From: Heterodera schachtii
Taxonomy: Eukaryota > Nematoda > Chromadorea > Rhabditida > Heteroderidae
Direction of reading: 5' to 3'
Assembly: GCA_023374025.1 (NCBI GenBank)
Contig: SIJG01000005.1
Coordinates: 1,100,782 to 1,164,781 of the forward strand
Length of the DNA: 64,000 nucleotides
Each line of letters starts with the position of its first letter. Position 1 is the first letter of the stretch. Shown here piece after piece: positions 35,801 to 46,854 of the stretch. Position numbers and translations under genes: made by a program. Below the pieces are notes generated by a model. The model made no database searches. It saw only the letters and a program-made list of their open reading frames with translations, and was not told where the DNA came from.

Positions 35801-38800
35801 ACTTTTCGCGTTATTAGCACTTATTTTCTGTGTTTTTATTTTTAGAAACTAAAAACCGAAAAAATTTTTTGAAAAACCCATTTTAATTATAAAAAAAATT
35901 CATCTCCAAAATTTATTTGTTTTTTGATAAGAATCTTTGATTTTTAAAATTGTGTATCTCAGTACGGAACCCGTCAGTTGGGCCCTCACGTTGGGCCCCA
36001 CACGTTTGGGCCCCAGCATGTTTTTCCACTATAGCTTTTTCTTTGGCATCCAAATCCAACAATCTTGGTATCATTCGAAAGCCCTTCACATGCTCTATTA
36101 GCCTTACAAAAAGCGAAAAGATTTTCAAGCCTGGAAAATATTTATTAAGAAAAATTTCAAAAATTTTGACTTTTTTGCAATATTCATGTATAACTTTTTT
36201 GGTAATTGTCTAATCGCGAAGCAATAGCTTAGAAAAAGCTTCTAAACATGTAAGCTTTCGAATGATATCACGTTTATTGGATTTGGATGACAAAGAAAAA
36301 AGTTATAGAAAGTTATAGTGGAAAAATATTCTGGGGCCCAAACGTGGGGGCCCAATTTTGGTAATTGTCTAATCGCGAAGCAATAGCTTAGAAAAGCTTC
36401 TAAACATGTAAGCTTTCGAATGATATCACGTTTATTGGATTTGGATGACAAAGAAAAAGTTATAGAAAGTTATAGTGGAAAAATATTCTGGGGCCCAAAC
36501 GTGGGGGCCCAACTGACGTAGACCGATCCAAAGGTTCATTTTTTTTATTTTGTTGGCATTTTGTTTTATTAATTTTATTTTACTTAAAAAAATAACTGTG
36601 CTGTGCTTTAACCAGGGACACCCTCGTTTGGGCGCCGCTCGTTTGGGCGCCAGCCCAGTTTTTGGACTATAACTTTTTTTCTTTGTGAACCAAATCTAAC
36701 ATTGTTCGTATCATTCGAAAGCCCTAAGTGTTCTCTATTTGCATTCAAAATTTCGATAAATCTCGTTAAGTTCAAAAAAGTTATGGCCAGAAGAATTCAT
36801 ACAACCCGATTTTCCAAGTTTTTTGGCTCGAAACTTTTTTAAAAATTTAACGAAATTTTTTGAAATTTTGCAGGATAATAGAGAATCTGAAGGGCTATCG
36901 AATGATACCTACAATGTTAGATTAGCAACTTTCCCTCTTTTTTAGCATTATTTTTCGGCTTTTTTAGAACTTAAAAATATCATCCATAATCCTGACACAA
37001 TAGAATATGATTGTGTTTGCCGAACTAATAAATGTAATTATTTAAATTATATAAACATAATTAAAATTGATAATGTATTTCTAATTCAAAAAATTTTTCA
37101 TTTTCTAATGTACCGATGGGTCCGTCGGTTTCTTCGGGAAGACACGCGTTCAAAAGGCCAATGATTTTCTGCTTTATTTCGACAACATTTGACTTTTTAT
37201 GGTCCATTGCAGATTCAATCATCTTAAGTGTTTAAAGAATATGAAGTTTATCCTGCAATAATATGGCAAAAATATTTTTGAAAACGTCCAAAAAACAATT
37301 TTTTTCTGTTGTACATTTATTTTTAATTTTATGGAGGGTTAGAAGGGCTACAACAGCGTCACCTCGGACATTTTTTTTGAGGGTTATTTGTTAGCAGTAG
37401 GGCTGCCAGTTTTATGTAAATACAATTATGTTTTTCCTGTCTTCTCCATATTCTAAATAGTAGGAAAAACATTCTTTTTCTTGCTTACAAAAGTTAAGAC
37501 TTTTTACATATTTCATAATTTTATACACATATTTTGAACTCTTTTCTTAAATATTTTCATTTTTTAATATATATATTTGAGCATTTTTTACAGAAATTTT
37601 TGGAAATCCTCAAAAAACCCAAAATTTCTGCAAATTTTTCGTAAATATTTTCATCATTTGTTACATATTTTGAGAATTTTTGAAAATTATAAATTCATGT
37701 GAAAAAATAAATTTTTTTGAAAACCTACCCCTAAAAATACCAAAAATTAATTTTTAATAGGTCATTTTTATGGCATTTTGTGCCTATTTCACCATTTACG
37801 AAAAATTTTTCCAAAAAAAGGACCATTTAAAAATTTTTATTTAGATATTTGGTATATATATTTTGGGTTTTTTTTTTTGTACATTTTCGGGATTTTTCTT
37901 ACATATTTATGTTCATATTTTGACTACTTTTTGTACATATTTTGGCAGCCCTAGTTAGCAGCTTTGTCTAAAAACAACGAAATTTTCGCTTTTTGCGTCC
38001 TTAAATATGGCAAAATACAAAAAATATGGGAAGATTATCCAAAACGTAACAAAAAAAATTTCAAATCTAAAATATTATTCTAAGCTAATTTATTTGAACA
38101 AAATAAAAAAAAAATTAAATTTACAGTTTTTTAGGGAATTTAAAATGAAATAATATAAAAACATAAAATAAAACAAAAAGCCATAAGCATTACCTCGTTA
38201 ACTTGTTCCCATGCTTCTGATTGCTGCTCATTTCGTTTTGTTTCGACGTGTACGTTTATTGAAGTGCATCTCTGATCAATTCGCTTCATGTTCAACATCA
38301 ATTCTTCACGTTCGGCTAAACATGTGCGAAGGGAAAAGCCCAATTTCGCCGCGGACAATTCACCGCTCCTATTTTATTGCTTTCTCGACGGCATATTTTT
38401 CGTTTCAAAAACAATATATAAAATGCGACTATTTATTTCGAAATAAATTTCATTAAAATAACAAAAGCACTTACTGACCAGAATGTTTTGAAATTTCCAT
38501 GAGAAATTCAACGATCTGAAGGTCATGAATGGAATTTGAAGCGGGCTGTGGTTACTTGATCCAAATTTTAGAGCCCGGGCGGGATCGGGATCCCGCTGGG
38601 ATTTTCTAGAGGTCCTATTTTTTCAAAAAAGGCCAGGACCAGGATCCTGACCAAATCGGGATTCCACTCCCGGGATATGGATTCAAAACACGGCAAAAGT
38701 GGGGATTCTAATTCAGGTAATACTGTCCCGGCCTGATTCCAATTCTGTTCCGGTCAACGGGGAATTGAGGACGGGATCTTGATCCCGACATCTTGACCAG

Positions 38801-39220
38801 CTGAAAAATAGTGGCGATAAGGCAATAAAATAAGGTGCGGCGAATTGACCATGGCGAAATGAACGCGATCTATGGGCTGGCCAATTTTTTAAGTATTTTA
38901 AATGAATCACAAATTTATTTTTATTTATTTATTAAATTTGCATTTTACCGCTACCCGAAAAGTTTTCATCAGTCATTTTGTCGGCAGAAGCTTTGATGTT
39001 GTTAATTTTGTCCAGAATGCTCTCTTTCTCCTGCTCCAAATTTATCGCTTTTGTCCTGGTAAAATTGAATAAATTTGTTAAAATATGTCTTTTTATTTAC
39101 ATTTCGTTTCTTTCTGTACCTAAGCTGTCCAGTGAGAAGATCAGCTTCATCGATCACCTTAATCAGCTCGTCTTCTCCCGCGGTCACATCGCTTTGCCCA
39201 ATCAGCGGATCAATATCCAT
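32819..39220 (-). CDS. helical repeat protein made of duplicated exons
   Basis: No family recognised. Twelve exons join in phase: 39220-39120, 39055-38949, 38315-38194, 37222-37114, 35427-35363, 35178-35101, 35055-34982, 34941-34832, 34723-34602, 33173-33068, 32974-32925, 32863-32819; 362 residues, no signal peptide. The chain is charged and predicted mostly helical, coiled-coil-like (AEREELMLNMKRIDQRCTS, KLEQDKVAILEKINKIKAS). The order of homologous exons repeats: exons 1-4 correspond to 7-10, exon 5 to 11 and exon 6 to 12, so the protein is about two and a third repeats. The last exon is cut short by TAA after KIRYKLQEIVQKMH, which makes the C-terminus a truncated third repeat. The start Met lies about 20 bases behind an acceptor (GTTCAG), as after trans-splicing. 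Two transposable elements and several foldbacks fill its introns. Confidence 0.75.
33627..34159. mobile_element. MULE-like non-autonomous element, copy 2
   Basis: Same family as 29847-30406: ends CGTGTTGAGTCGATCC and GGATCGACCTAGCAC; flanking 9-mers ATTCTTCAT and CTTCTTCAT match at 8 of 9. The internal ~400 bp is nearly the same, including the segment from ggtatcaatggcgtccgg to tttttgtgaatcgaataat. It sits in an intron of the helical repeat gene. Confidence 0.8.
35969..36513. repeat. foldback element with GTTGGGCCC ends and an internal tandem copy
   Basis: GTCAGTTGGGCCC on the left and GGGCCCAACTGAC on the right are perfect inverses. The right arm is present twice: taattgtctaatcgcgaagc...gtgggggccca starts at 36201 and again at 36360 (period 159). 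The arms include tccactatagc and tatcattcgaaagc, also seen in the next foldback. It lies in an intron of the helical repeat gene. Confidence 0.75.
36610..36930. repeat. foldback repeat of the 'cattcgaaagcccta' family
   Basis: gtatcattcgaaagccctaagtg on the left pairs with gggctatcgaatgatac on the right; both arms contain the aaaatttcgataaa / aaatttaacgaaattttt and gttatggcc words. Intron of the helical repeat gene. Confidence 0.7.
37398..37953. mobile_element. hAT-like non-autonomous element
   Basis: TAGGGCTGCCA and TGGCAGCCCTA bound 556 bp with a perfect 8-bp duplication GTTAGCAG (37390-37397 and 37954-37961). The interior is AT-rich with no transposase. Solo ends of the same family appear near 11.62 kb (aaaattgacagcccta) and 63.86 kb (aaaattgacatcccta). 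Confidence 0.9.
38565..38790. repeat. GC-rich GGATCCCG island
   Basis: Repeated cgggatc/gatcccg words (gggcgggatcgggatcccg, tcttgatcccgaca) within an intron of the helical repeat gene. Confidence 0.6.
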
Positions 39221-39570
39221 CGGAACAGGCGAACAAATCTGAACATTGTTCTAATACATAGACTTCTTTTAAATAATTATCAGATCAAATATAGAACTTG
39301 AACGGGATTGAATTGGTGGGTCTGTTTTGCGCCGGTAATAGGGAAGTGCGAGAGTCTCGATTCTCGACTCGAGAAATTTCTTGGGGTTTTCGCTTCTCGG
39401 TCTCAGGTTTTTAGTCACGGAAACCGAAAAATTTTTTACACTGCATACTGATGACCATTGCGCGGGGGGGGGGGGGGTCGCCGGTGAAGGAAAAAAGAAA
39501 AATTATTGAAATTTGAACATAATTTAACAAATTCACTAAAAATACCAAAAAAAAAAAAAAAAAAATTCCC

Positions 39571-39595
39571 GGCGGCGACTATCGGCATCAACCCC
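39571..39595. repeat. quasi-palindromic GC repeat next to poly-A
   Basis: CCCGGCGGCGACTATCGGC, a member of the scattered CGGCGG family, directly after a 20-base A run and downstream of a 14-base G run at 39463. Confidence 0.5.
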
Positions 39596-39633
39596 CGCCC
39601 AAAACAACTCCTAAATTCTCTTAAAAAATTGAT

Positions 39634-39985
39634 TCAAAATCGCAATGCTTTCACAAAAATTGTAAATGTCTTTATTTTTATTAAATATTTTTTAACCTCA
39701 TCATTTTGGCTGTCCAGTTTAGAACTTTCCGCAATTTGATTGTCCATTTCGTAGTCCATCTTTTCTGTTACCGTTTCTTCATTGCGTTTGAAGAGTTTTC
39801 CCCCATTTTTTTCCTTTTTTTCTTGATTTCCGCATAATTTTGAAACGTTTTTAAATTCGCTTTTCAAATTATTTTGCACCAGTATTGTAAACTTTTCTGG
39901 TGACTTTAATTTCTTAAATCTGTTATTTATTAATCTGTTGTTGTCTAAATCGTCCCAAAAGTCCATTTGATTATTGCCCTTTTCA
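39634..39985 (-). pseudogene. decayed second GPYDG exon plus linker
   Basis: Closely matches the 263-nt exon at 40786-40524 at DNA level, but with single-base losses (one near EKG-NN, another near NNVEKR) that shift the frame out and back, and a lost end. It then runs into a linker (EKMDYEMDNQIAESSKLDSQ) homologous to gene 1 exon 2. It has no usable partner half-exon: a foldback repeat at 40000-40290 stands in its place. Confidence 0.7.
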
Positions 39986-39999
39986 TGGTGCTATGTCAA

Positions 40000-40290
40000 T
40001 ATTTAAAAACCATCATAATGGGCGTAAAAATTTTGCTTATAACTTTGCTATAAAGCAACTAAATTTTAATTCTTGTTATCAAACGATAGCACTAAATGTT
40101 CTCTATTAACCTGCAAAATTAAAAAAAAAACTGTTAAATTTCAAAAAAGTTATGGCCAAAAAGGTTCGAAACACAAGGATTTTGGGTTACTCTAGACATA
40201 TTTTCTTAAACTTAAAGAAATTTTTTGAAATTTTGCAGATTGTTAGACAATACTTAAGGCTATCAGATGATATAAGGATGGCCCCAATCA
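40000..40290. repeat. foldback repeat of the 'cattcgaaagcccta' family
   Basis: tatcaaacgatagcactaaatg on the left and cttaaggctatcagatgata on the right, with the shared gttatggccaaaaa and aaattttttgaaattttgcag blocks between. Confidence 0.65.
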
Positions 40291-40345
40291 CTAAGCATTA
40301 GCTAATTTGGGCCCCGCCCCATTCCTTTTTTTGTGTCGCCCGTTC

Positions 40346-41209
40346 CTATCCGAATTTTTGTTTGACCTTTCCATCCGTAGAAGCAGAAGCAGGGAAATCA
40401 GGCAATGCCACCTAAAAGTAAAAAAAATTATTATATTTATTTATAAATTTTTAAATTCGCCAGGTAATGAAATAATTATTGGCTTTGAAAATTTAACACA
40501 AAAACATTCATTGGAAAATTGACCGTCAATTCGCTGAATGCAATTTCATTGCGTTTGAAGAGTTTTCCCCCATTTTTTTCCATTTTTTTATTCATTTCCG
40601 CATAATTTTGAAACGTTTTTAAAATTCGCTTTTCAACATTATTTTGCACCAGTATTGTAAACTTTTCTGGTGACTTTATTTTCATAAATCTCTTATTTGT
40701 TAATCTGTTGTTGTGAAAATCGTCCCAAAAGTTCCATTTGATTATTCCCTTTTCATCGGTAATAAATTTCAATTGTTTTGGACCGTCTAAAAATAAAATT
40801 AATTGGGTGATTAAATGAAAAAAATATTTGTTTTTGCATTTTGTTGGAATTTTATTGCTTTCTCTCGTAATTTTTCTCTTTTTTTAATTTTAAGGAAGCA
40901 CTGAAAGCATTAAAATCTTAGCAAACGATAAAAAATTTCAAAATTTGATTAAATTTCTTGGCAATTCTGGCAATCAACTTTTGAAAATATTGCTGATTAA
41001 ATTCTTAAAAAACATTTAAAAATCATAAAATTGTATACCAAAAAAATAATATTTTAGGCTTCTTTCTTACCATATGGACCCATTGCTACAATAACCTCAT
41101 AATAACCATTTGGAATAAATTCGTATTTGTTTCTATTCTTTAACAAATTTGTGCTGACAACAATTGATGGAATAGCCGTGCAAATTGTACAAATAAAATA
41201 TAATAGCAT
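40346..41209 (-). CDS. minimal secreted GPYDG-domain protein (gene 3)
   Basis: Single-domain member of the family behind genes 1 and 2. Exons 41209-41071, 40786-40524 and 40411-40346 join in phase to 155 residues. It begins with a signal peptide (MLLYFICTICTAIPSIVVS), then KYEFIPNGYYEVIVAMGPY, the split-Asp junction, DGPKQLKFITDEKGIIKWNF, EKFTILVQNNVEKRI and the NYAEM...LFKRNEIAFSELT end; a short tail (VALPDFPASA...) finishes at TAG. The middle exon is 263 nt, as in the large genes. No OTU follows. It shows that the domain can stand alone as a secreted protein. The function is unknown. Confidence 0.8.
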
Positions 41210-41790
41210 TTCTTTGTATAACTGAATAACAAGTATATTTTAAATACATTGTTAAATAGGTAAACTATTATAATCACATTTTTTAATAATAAATACTCAA
41301 AAAATGTTATCTAAAATAATGGAAATAAATGGCTAAAAAATCGAGAAATCCTTGGGAACACTCTAAATTTTTGTAAGCAAAGTGAACGTGAAGAAAGCAA
41401 ATATAATATATATTTAATATTTTAGTATTATTACCTACTTAACTATACAATTATTGATTAATGATTGTATTTTTATGAGAGGCAGATTTTTATGTAAAAT
41501 ATTTTCAATTTGGCGCCGCTGCCTCGTCCCTTTTGGCGCACAGAAAAATCGAATAATCCATGCTACATTAAATAGCATAATAAATTAAAATTATGAAGGC
41601 TTGCACTTAACTCTTAAGTAAAAATTCTTATTAAATTATATTATTGTTAATTTCCGTGTTTTAATGAAAGTTTTTAAATAATGTTTGAATCCGACAAAAT
41701 TACGACGGCACTTGAAATTTGCTACTAAATGCCTTTTACTTTTACATATGTAATGGGTCTATGACTTTTCTCCGCTGGTGGACATTTGTG
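41210..41790. other. spacer
   Basis: AT-rich, no gene seen; expected promoter region of gene 3. Confidence 0.5.
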
Positions 41791-41794
41791 ATCG

Positions 41795-42240
41795 GACGGA
41801 ATCGGGATCCCACGGATTTTCTCTGGGTCCCGCGGGTTTAAATCTTATGTCCCGGCCTTGAGACCCGTCCCGAGCCTTTTTTAACTTTATCGGGATTGAA
41901 TGGATCGGGATTTCATCAGGGTCCCTCCCTACCATTTCGCCAGTACCACTGGATTTTCTCTGGATCCCGCGGGTTCAAATCCAGGATCCCGGCCTTGAGA
42001 TCCGTCCCGAGCCTTTTTTAACTTCATCGGGATTGAATGGGATCGGGATTTCATCAGGGTCCCTCCCTACCATTTCGCCAGTACCACTGGATTTTCTCTG
42101 GATCCCGCGGGTTCAAATCCAGGATCCCGGCCCTAGGATCCGCCCTGAGCCTTTTTTAACTTCATCGGGATTGAATGGGATCGGGATTTCATCAGGGTCC
42201 CTCACGACCATTTCGCCGGTACCACGGGATTTTCTCTAAT
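41795..42240. repeat. ~138-bp GC-rich tandem repeat, three copies
   Basis: cgagccttttttaacttcatcggg starts near 41872, 42010 and 42147; each copy continues through gatttcatcagggtccctc, taccatttcgcc and ggattttctctggatcccg. Adjacent copies are nearly identical. 42241-42860 has no gene. Confidence 0.85.
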
Positions 42241-42863
42241 TCCCCTCCAAGTATTTGTTTTTCCTCTGTGTTTTCAATTCCTTTTCAATGAAATTTAAAA
42301 TTATTTAATATTCTTTAATTTTTTCACTTTAAATTTTAAATCAAAATTAAAAAAATCTATAGCTTGAAAATTATCGTTCAAGTGTAAATCTTTAATAAAT
42401 AGGGCCAAAATTTGCACTTTTCACACCGCCAGTCCACCAAATTCCTAATGTCTTATGAAAAATTGGCTCAAATCTCGAATTTAGTCATTTTGGACAAACT
42501 CTGTCAATAAAAAATTTTATTTTATTAACATAACCAAAAAACAGAAAACAGGCTTTTTTGGGCAAAAACCGAAACCCAAAACTGGGGGTCCAAAACCGGC
42601 TTAACCAACCGCCGGTCGTGATCAAACTTAGAAAAAACTAATAAAAATAATTTAAAAGTTAGCTGAATGATAGAAGTGGCAAAAGTGGTGAACCGAAGAA
42701 AAATTTAGCCTTTTATTTATTTTAAAATAAAAATTTAAAATGTTTTTCTATTCTTATACTAAGGTGAAATTATGTCAGGGTTTCATAGTCATGGAACGAT
42801 TAATAAAAATTTACTCATTTATTTTTATTGGTAATTTAATTTACAAAAAGTTGTGTGTGAGAA

Positions 42864-43744
42864 TTATTTTCCTCCTTTTCCGTGGTTCCCTTTTCTCGGC
42901 TTTACCATTCCTTTCGTCGAAATTGGAGAGTTTAAAATCCAAAGTTTGATTGGCACTTAAAAAATAAACATTTGAATTAACAACTTTTAAATACAGTCAA
43001 ATGCAAAAGTATTGGAGAAAACATTTTTTTCTACAATAACTATCAAAATTTTTCAAAAAAATTTTCCAACCTCCTCGCAATTTTTTGCCGAAAATTTTCT
43101 CATTTTTCATTTAGGTAGTATACTGATCACCAAAACTAGTTGGTGTAAAGACTTTTTTGAGCACCTTCAAAAGTTAGCTAAGCAGGAATTTTACAGAATT
43201 TTTTTTTTTTTTACATAAAATTGAGTTATTTGTTAGAATAAATGTTTCGCTCCAATACTTTTGCATTTGACCGTAGAAAATGATTTTACCGTGTAAATTG
43301 TCATTTTTATTCGGCTCCGCCTTTCCATTGGTCGTTTTTTGTTCACCGGGAGCCAAATTGTATTGTGACCAGTGCTGCCAATATTCATCTATTAAATAAT
43401 GTGAAATAAAACGAATTTTTTTAAAATAATTTATTTGAAATTTTCTTAAATTATTGAAATTTTCCCATGAAAAAGTGGGATAAAGGAAAGGGGAGACTCA
43501 AAAGGTGGCGCCCGTAGCTCAGTCGGTTAAAGCAGTCACAATTCTACACCGACAAACTTCACAAAAATTAAAATAATGACATTTTATGACAATTCGTATT
43601 TTAGCTGCTAACTATAAATATTTTTGATTTGATTTGATTATTTTTACCTTCTTTATTGTCAATATTTGCCAAACAATTAAGGGGAAAAAATGAATATAAA
43701 ATAAATGGCAGAGAAATAATAAATGTTTTAGTGATAAAGCTCAT
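42864..43744 (-). CDS. small basic secreted protein
   Basis: No family recognised. Exons 43744-43648, 43388-43290 and 42955-42864 fit in phase (both introns phase 1) to 95 residues. The start gives a signal peptide (MSFITKTFIISLPFILYSFF, then PLNCLA). The mature part opens acidic/aromatic (DEYWQHWSQYNLAPGEQ) and ends Lys/Gly/Arg-rich (KGMVKPRKGNHGKGGK). It has no cysteine after the signal. Intron 1 carries the 5' half of a tRNA-like sequence. It could be a peptide precursor or an effector-type protein; the sequence does not decide. Confidence 0.6.
43508..43545 (+). repeat. 5' half of a tRNA-like sequence
   Basis: GCGCCCGTAGCTCAGTCGGT continues with TAAAGCAG: a good D-arm/A-box region. It loses similarity after it and has no B box, so it is a fragment. 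Confidence 0.45.
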
Positions 43745-43749
43745 TTTTA

Positions 43750-44860
43750 TTGAAGGATTTTTTATTTTTGTGATTTGTTTTTTCTGAATTAATGTTTTAT
43801 TTTTTCAATTTTTATATTTTCATTTTGCGAGCAATCGGAAATAACGTAAACAGAAAAAATAATTCATCAGCTGAGGAAAAGACTGTCTGTACATAAATGG
43901 CTAAGAAAATCTGATGAGCGATGCATGTTTAATGCTGCAGTAAATTATTATTAAATATGTTTTTACTAAAAAGTTTATTGTATATTTAAATAAAACGGCT
44001 CCCGAAAAATGATTCAGTGAGAAAGTAATTTTTAAAACTTCAAATTTTTCAATTTTTCAATATAGGTCAAAAAATATATAATAATTTTAATATGAAAAAA
44101 GGAAATCTTTAACTCCAGAAGAAGATTAATGTTTTGTTTTAAACTTATGTTTTGGTAAAGATTTAAAAATTTATTAAGGCTGAAGCCACCGCCGGACTTT
44201 TTCTTAACAATTTGTTTGAGAAATAAGCATCTTAGAGCTTATTATTTGAAGAATAATGGGAAAACATGAAAAAACTCGATTTATAGGCCACTAATTAGTG
44301 CAATTAAACTTATGCCAAAGAAAAGCGGCATTTTTGACTGCTGCTTGCTCAAATATGAAACAAATTTTAAAAATTCTAGAAAAACATTGATATTTTTGCC
44401 ACAAAAATTTTAATTTTTTGTTGAATTTCAAGGTTTAGGGAGGGGAAGGGCCAGCGGTGCTGACAGGCGCAGCCGGGAGAAATTTTAAAATTTTTGCTCA
44501 GATTTTTAGCAGCTTTTTTGAAAGAATTAGATTAGTTTTTTGTGCCAGCAGTGCCCATAGGCGTCGCCGGAAAATTTTTCATAAAAATTGAACCGTAAAG
44601 ACAAGTCTCATGAATTTTCAACACGCCACTGGTAGAAGTTGGTTTTAACCTCATTAGTGCTTGTAAGTCTCATGAATTTTCAACACGCCACTGGTAGAAG
44701 TTGGTTTTAACCTCATTAGTGCTTGTTTAGGGCCCATTTTTACTTAATATTTAAAAAATCCGTCATCCAATTATGCAAATTTAATTGATAAAAAATTGTA
44801 TAGTTATTTAATATAATTACAGAAATATATTTTTACATTATGCACGATTCATTGTCGACG
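43750..44860. other. spacer with duplicated blocks
   Basis: 44080-44345 recurs, partly rearranged, at 47440-47580 and 47898-47930 (aagattaatgttttgttttaaac, ggctgaagccaccgccgg, gaataatgggaaaacatg, aaacttatgcca). GC quasi-palindromes stand at 44457 and 44545. A 62-base direct repeat (aagtctcatgaattttcaac) starts at 44603 and 44665. No gene seen. Confidence 0.65.
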
Positions 44861-44867
44861 TTATAAT

Positions 44868-44955
44868 GCCACGCTTTCCTTTGTTAATGCATCCATCTCT
44901 CATTTACGTCATTCCATTCAGTGATGGGCGTGACATTTTATTTGGCATTTCATTC
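44868..44955 (+). promoter_or_regulatory. conserved upstream block of family A copy 2
   Basis: ATGCCACgctTTCCTTTGTTAATGC, TCCATCtct, and CATTCAGTGATGGGCGTGaCATTTTAT are matched at 49139-49215 before the paralogue, in the same order and spacing. Conservation upstream of both genes suggests promoter or 5' leader elements, though shared duplication ancestry alone could explain it. Confidence 0.45.
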
Positions 44956-45060
44956 ACCATTCTTTATTATATGCTATTAATATATATTTTTAAATCACAA
45001 TTTTATAATTATTAAAAAAAATTTTTATTGAAATATTTCTGTTTATCAAATCGTAAGAAA

Positions 45061-46613
45061 ATGCCTTCGGCAGCAGTGCTTGCATTTGGCCTTCTTCTGG
45101 CGCTGTTTGGGACATTAATTTTGCCGACTGAGTGTAAAGGTTTGTTGTAAAGATAGCAAATGATTATTAACAATGTAATGGATTTGTAAAAAAGGAATAA
45201 GCCAAAGTGGGCCTCGATCCTACAACGTCCGACGATACGCCAATAGCTCATAAAGCAATCCAGTGCACTCCAGACTGGGCCACTGGCAGTAGTAGGGATC
45301 AACTGCGTCTGAGACAGTTTTAATAAGCCAGAACTTTTTCATTTGTTGCTTAAATCAAAAAACTTGGTATCATTCGAAAGATTAATATGAATCGAAGACA
45401 ATTGTAAGCTTTTTCTCCGCGATTAAGCAGCTGGTAGAGATTGTTAAGGGCTTTTGAATGATATCAAATTTGTTTGATTTGACGAACAAAGAAAAAAGTT
45501 ATGGCTTCTTAAACTTCTCTCAGACGCAGTTGGCCCGCTCCGACTGGCATGTTGTATTAGCAATTTCCGTTATGAATCTTTCAAATTAAGACGATTTAAT
45601 GGCAACGAACAGAGAAACAACCTTTCTTGAAAAAAATAAATAAATAAATAATACAAAAAATTGTCTGTTTTTAGTTTCACTTTCAACCACTGACGAATTG
45701 CTCGAGGCGGGGACAATGCTTCTCGACGAAGTCAAAAAGCAGACAGACAACGAACGAGTGGAGAATGAAGCTGATGACGAACTCGACTCACAAAAAGCAA
45801 AAGGAAAAGCATTGGAAGAGAAAAGCGACAAATTTATAATAGCCGTTGAGAATTTATGTAACTCGGAAATTGAAGTTCGGAAGCCTGTGGCAGAGAAGAT
45901 AAAACCAAAAGAAGATGCCAATTTGTTAGCTGTTAAAAATTTCTGCCAAAATTGGAAAAATCGCAAAAGCATTCGGAAAGAACAGAAAGAGGCAGAGAAT
46001 GGAAGCGTAGCACCAGCAATGAACAATTTGAAAGTGAGCCCAAAAATACACAAAGGTATTCTTCGAACATTGCCGAAAATGAAAATTTTGAACCCCAAAA
46101 ACGAAAAAGAATTTGGAAAATTGGCCAAAGTTGGTATTGATTTGCTGCCGAAAGTAACTGAAATTCTTAAAGGTGATGACTGTTTTCGAACTTAGAGGCT
46201 AAAAATGATCACATTTCTTTCCAGAACTCAAAACGATTGCTGATTCTCCGTCTGATCAGACTTCGGCTTCTCCTGCTGATCAGCCGAAAGGCATCTCAAA
46301 ACGACGGGAAAAAAAGCACGACAGTTGGGATTTTTTTAAGAAAAGTGTTCATGATAGAGAACGCTGTTCACTGTACATCGTCCTGGCTTTAACGTCGAGC
46401 ATCCTCTTCACTGACATGACGGTTCGCTTATCTCAACAACACACTTTTTCGATCGGAAATTCATCGCGTACTGATGAGCATCGAACGGGAGCTGAAACAT
46501 TTCTTCAACTACTTGAATTGTTCACATGTATTTTCTCACTTCTCATCCTTTTGGGGAGTTTCATTACGGCCATATTCGCATGCCGGCGCAAAGCTTCTTT
46601 TTTGCCCAATTAA
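45061..46613 (+). CDS. signal-peptide/two-helix membrane protein (family A, copy 2)
   Basis: Three exons in phase: 45061-45139, 45675-46172, 46225-46613; 321 residues. Exon 1 is a signal peptide (MPSAAVLAFGLLLALFGTLI). Exon 2 (498 nt) is a charged, helical soluble domain: LLEAGTMLLDEVKKQTDN, acidic ADDELDSQKAKGKALEEK, NFCQNWKNRKS and MKILNPKNEKEFGKL. Exon 3 has the SDQ...ADQPKGISKRR linker, a first helix (YIVLALTSSILFTDMTV), a loop, a second helix (FTCIFSLLILLGSFITAIFA) and CRRKASFLPN at the end. Both helices near the C-terminus predict a secretory-route membrane protein with an exposed N-terminal domain. Paralogue of the 49.3 kb gene (exon 2 the same length) and of 162-1184. Intron 1 contains a tRNA-like sequence and a foldback. 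Function unknown. Confidence 0.8.
45205..45290 (-). repeat. tRNA-like (A-box/B-box) sequence
   Basis: On the minus strand TGGCCCAGTCTGGAGTGCAC is A-box-like and GTTGTAGGATCGAGGCC a diverged B box. Intronic, probably tRNA-derived. Confidence 0.45.
45300..45532. repeat. foldback element, CAACTGCGTCTGAGA ends
   Basis: CAACTGCGTCTGAGA and TCTCAGACGCAGTTG are inverted ends of a 233-bp element with internal gtatcattcgaaag / cttttgaatgatatc arms. It lies in intron 1 of the family A gene and is absent from its paralogue. Confidence 0.8.
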
Positions 46614-46854
46614 AAATGCATTTGCTGCTTTTGGGGAGCGCGTCTTCGGATTTTGAACTCTTTTTCGTTTTATTTTTCTTGGGACCCTATTTTCAGGCCT
46701 TTTTACACGGTTTTTGTTCGAGTTGATTTAGTAAATCTGTCTAAAGTTTTCAGAATGAAATTTAATGTTAGAATAGAAACATCACTGGCCACGAAAACCT
46801 TATGAACAAATTTGTTGACACTAAAATTTAAATCTATTTAACTAGCAGCATCGG

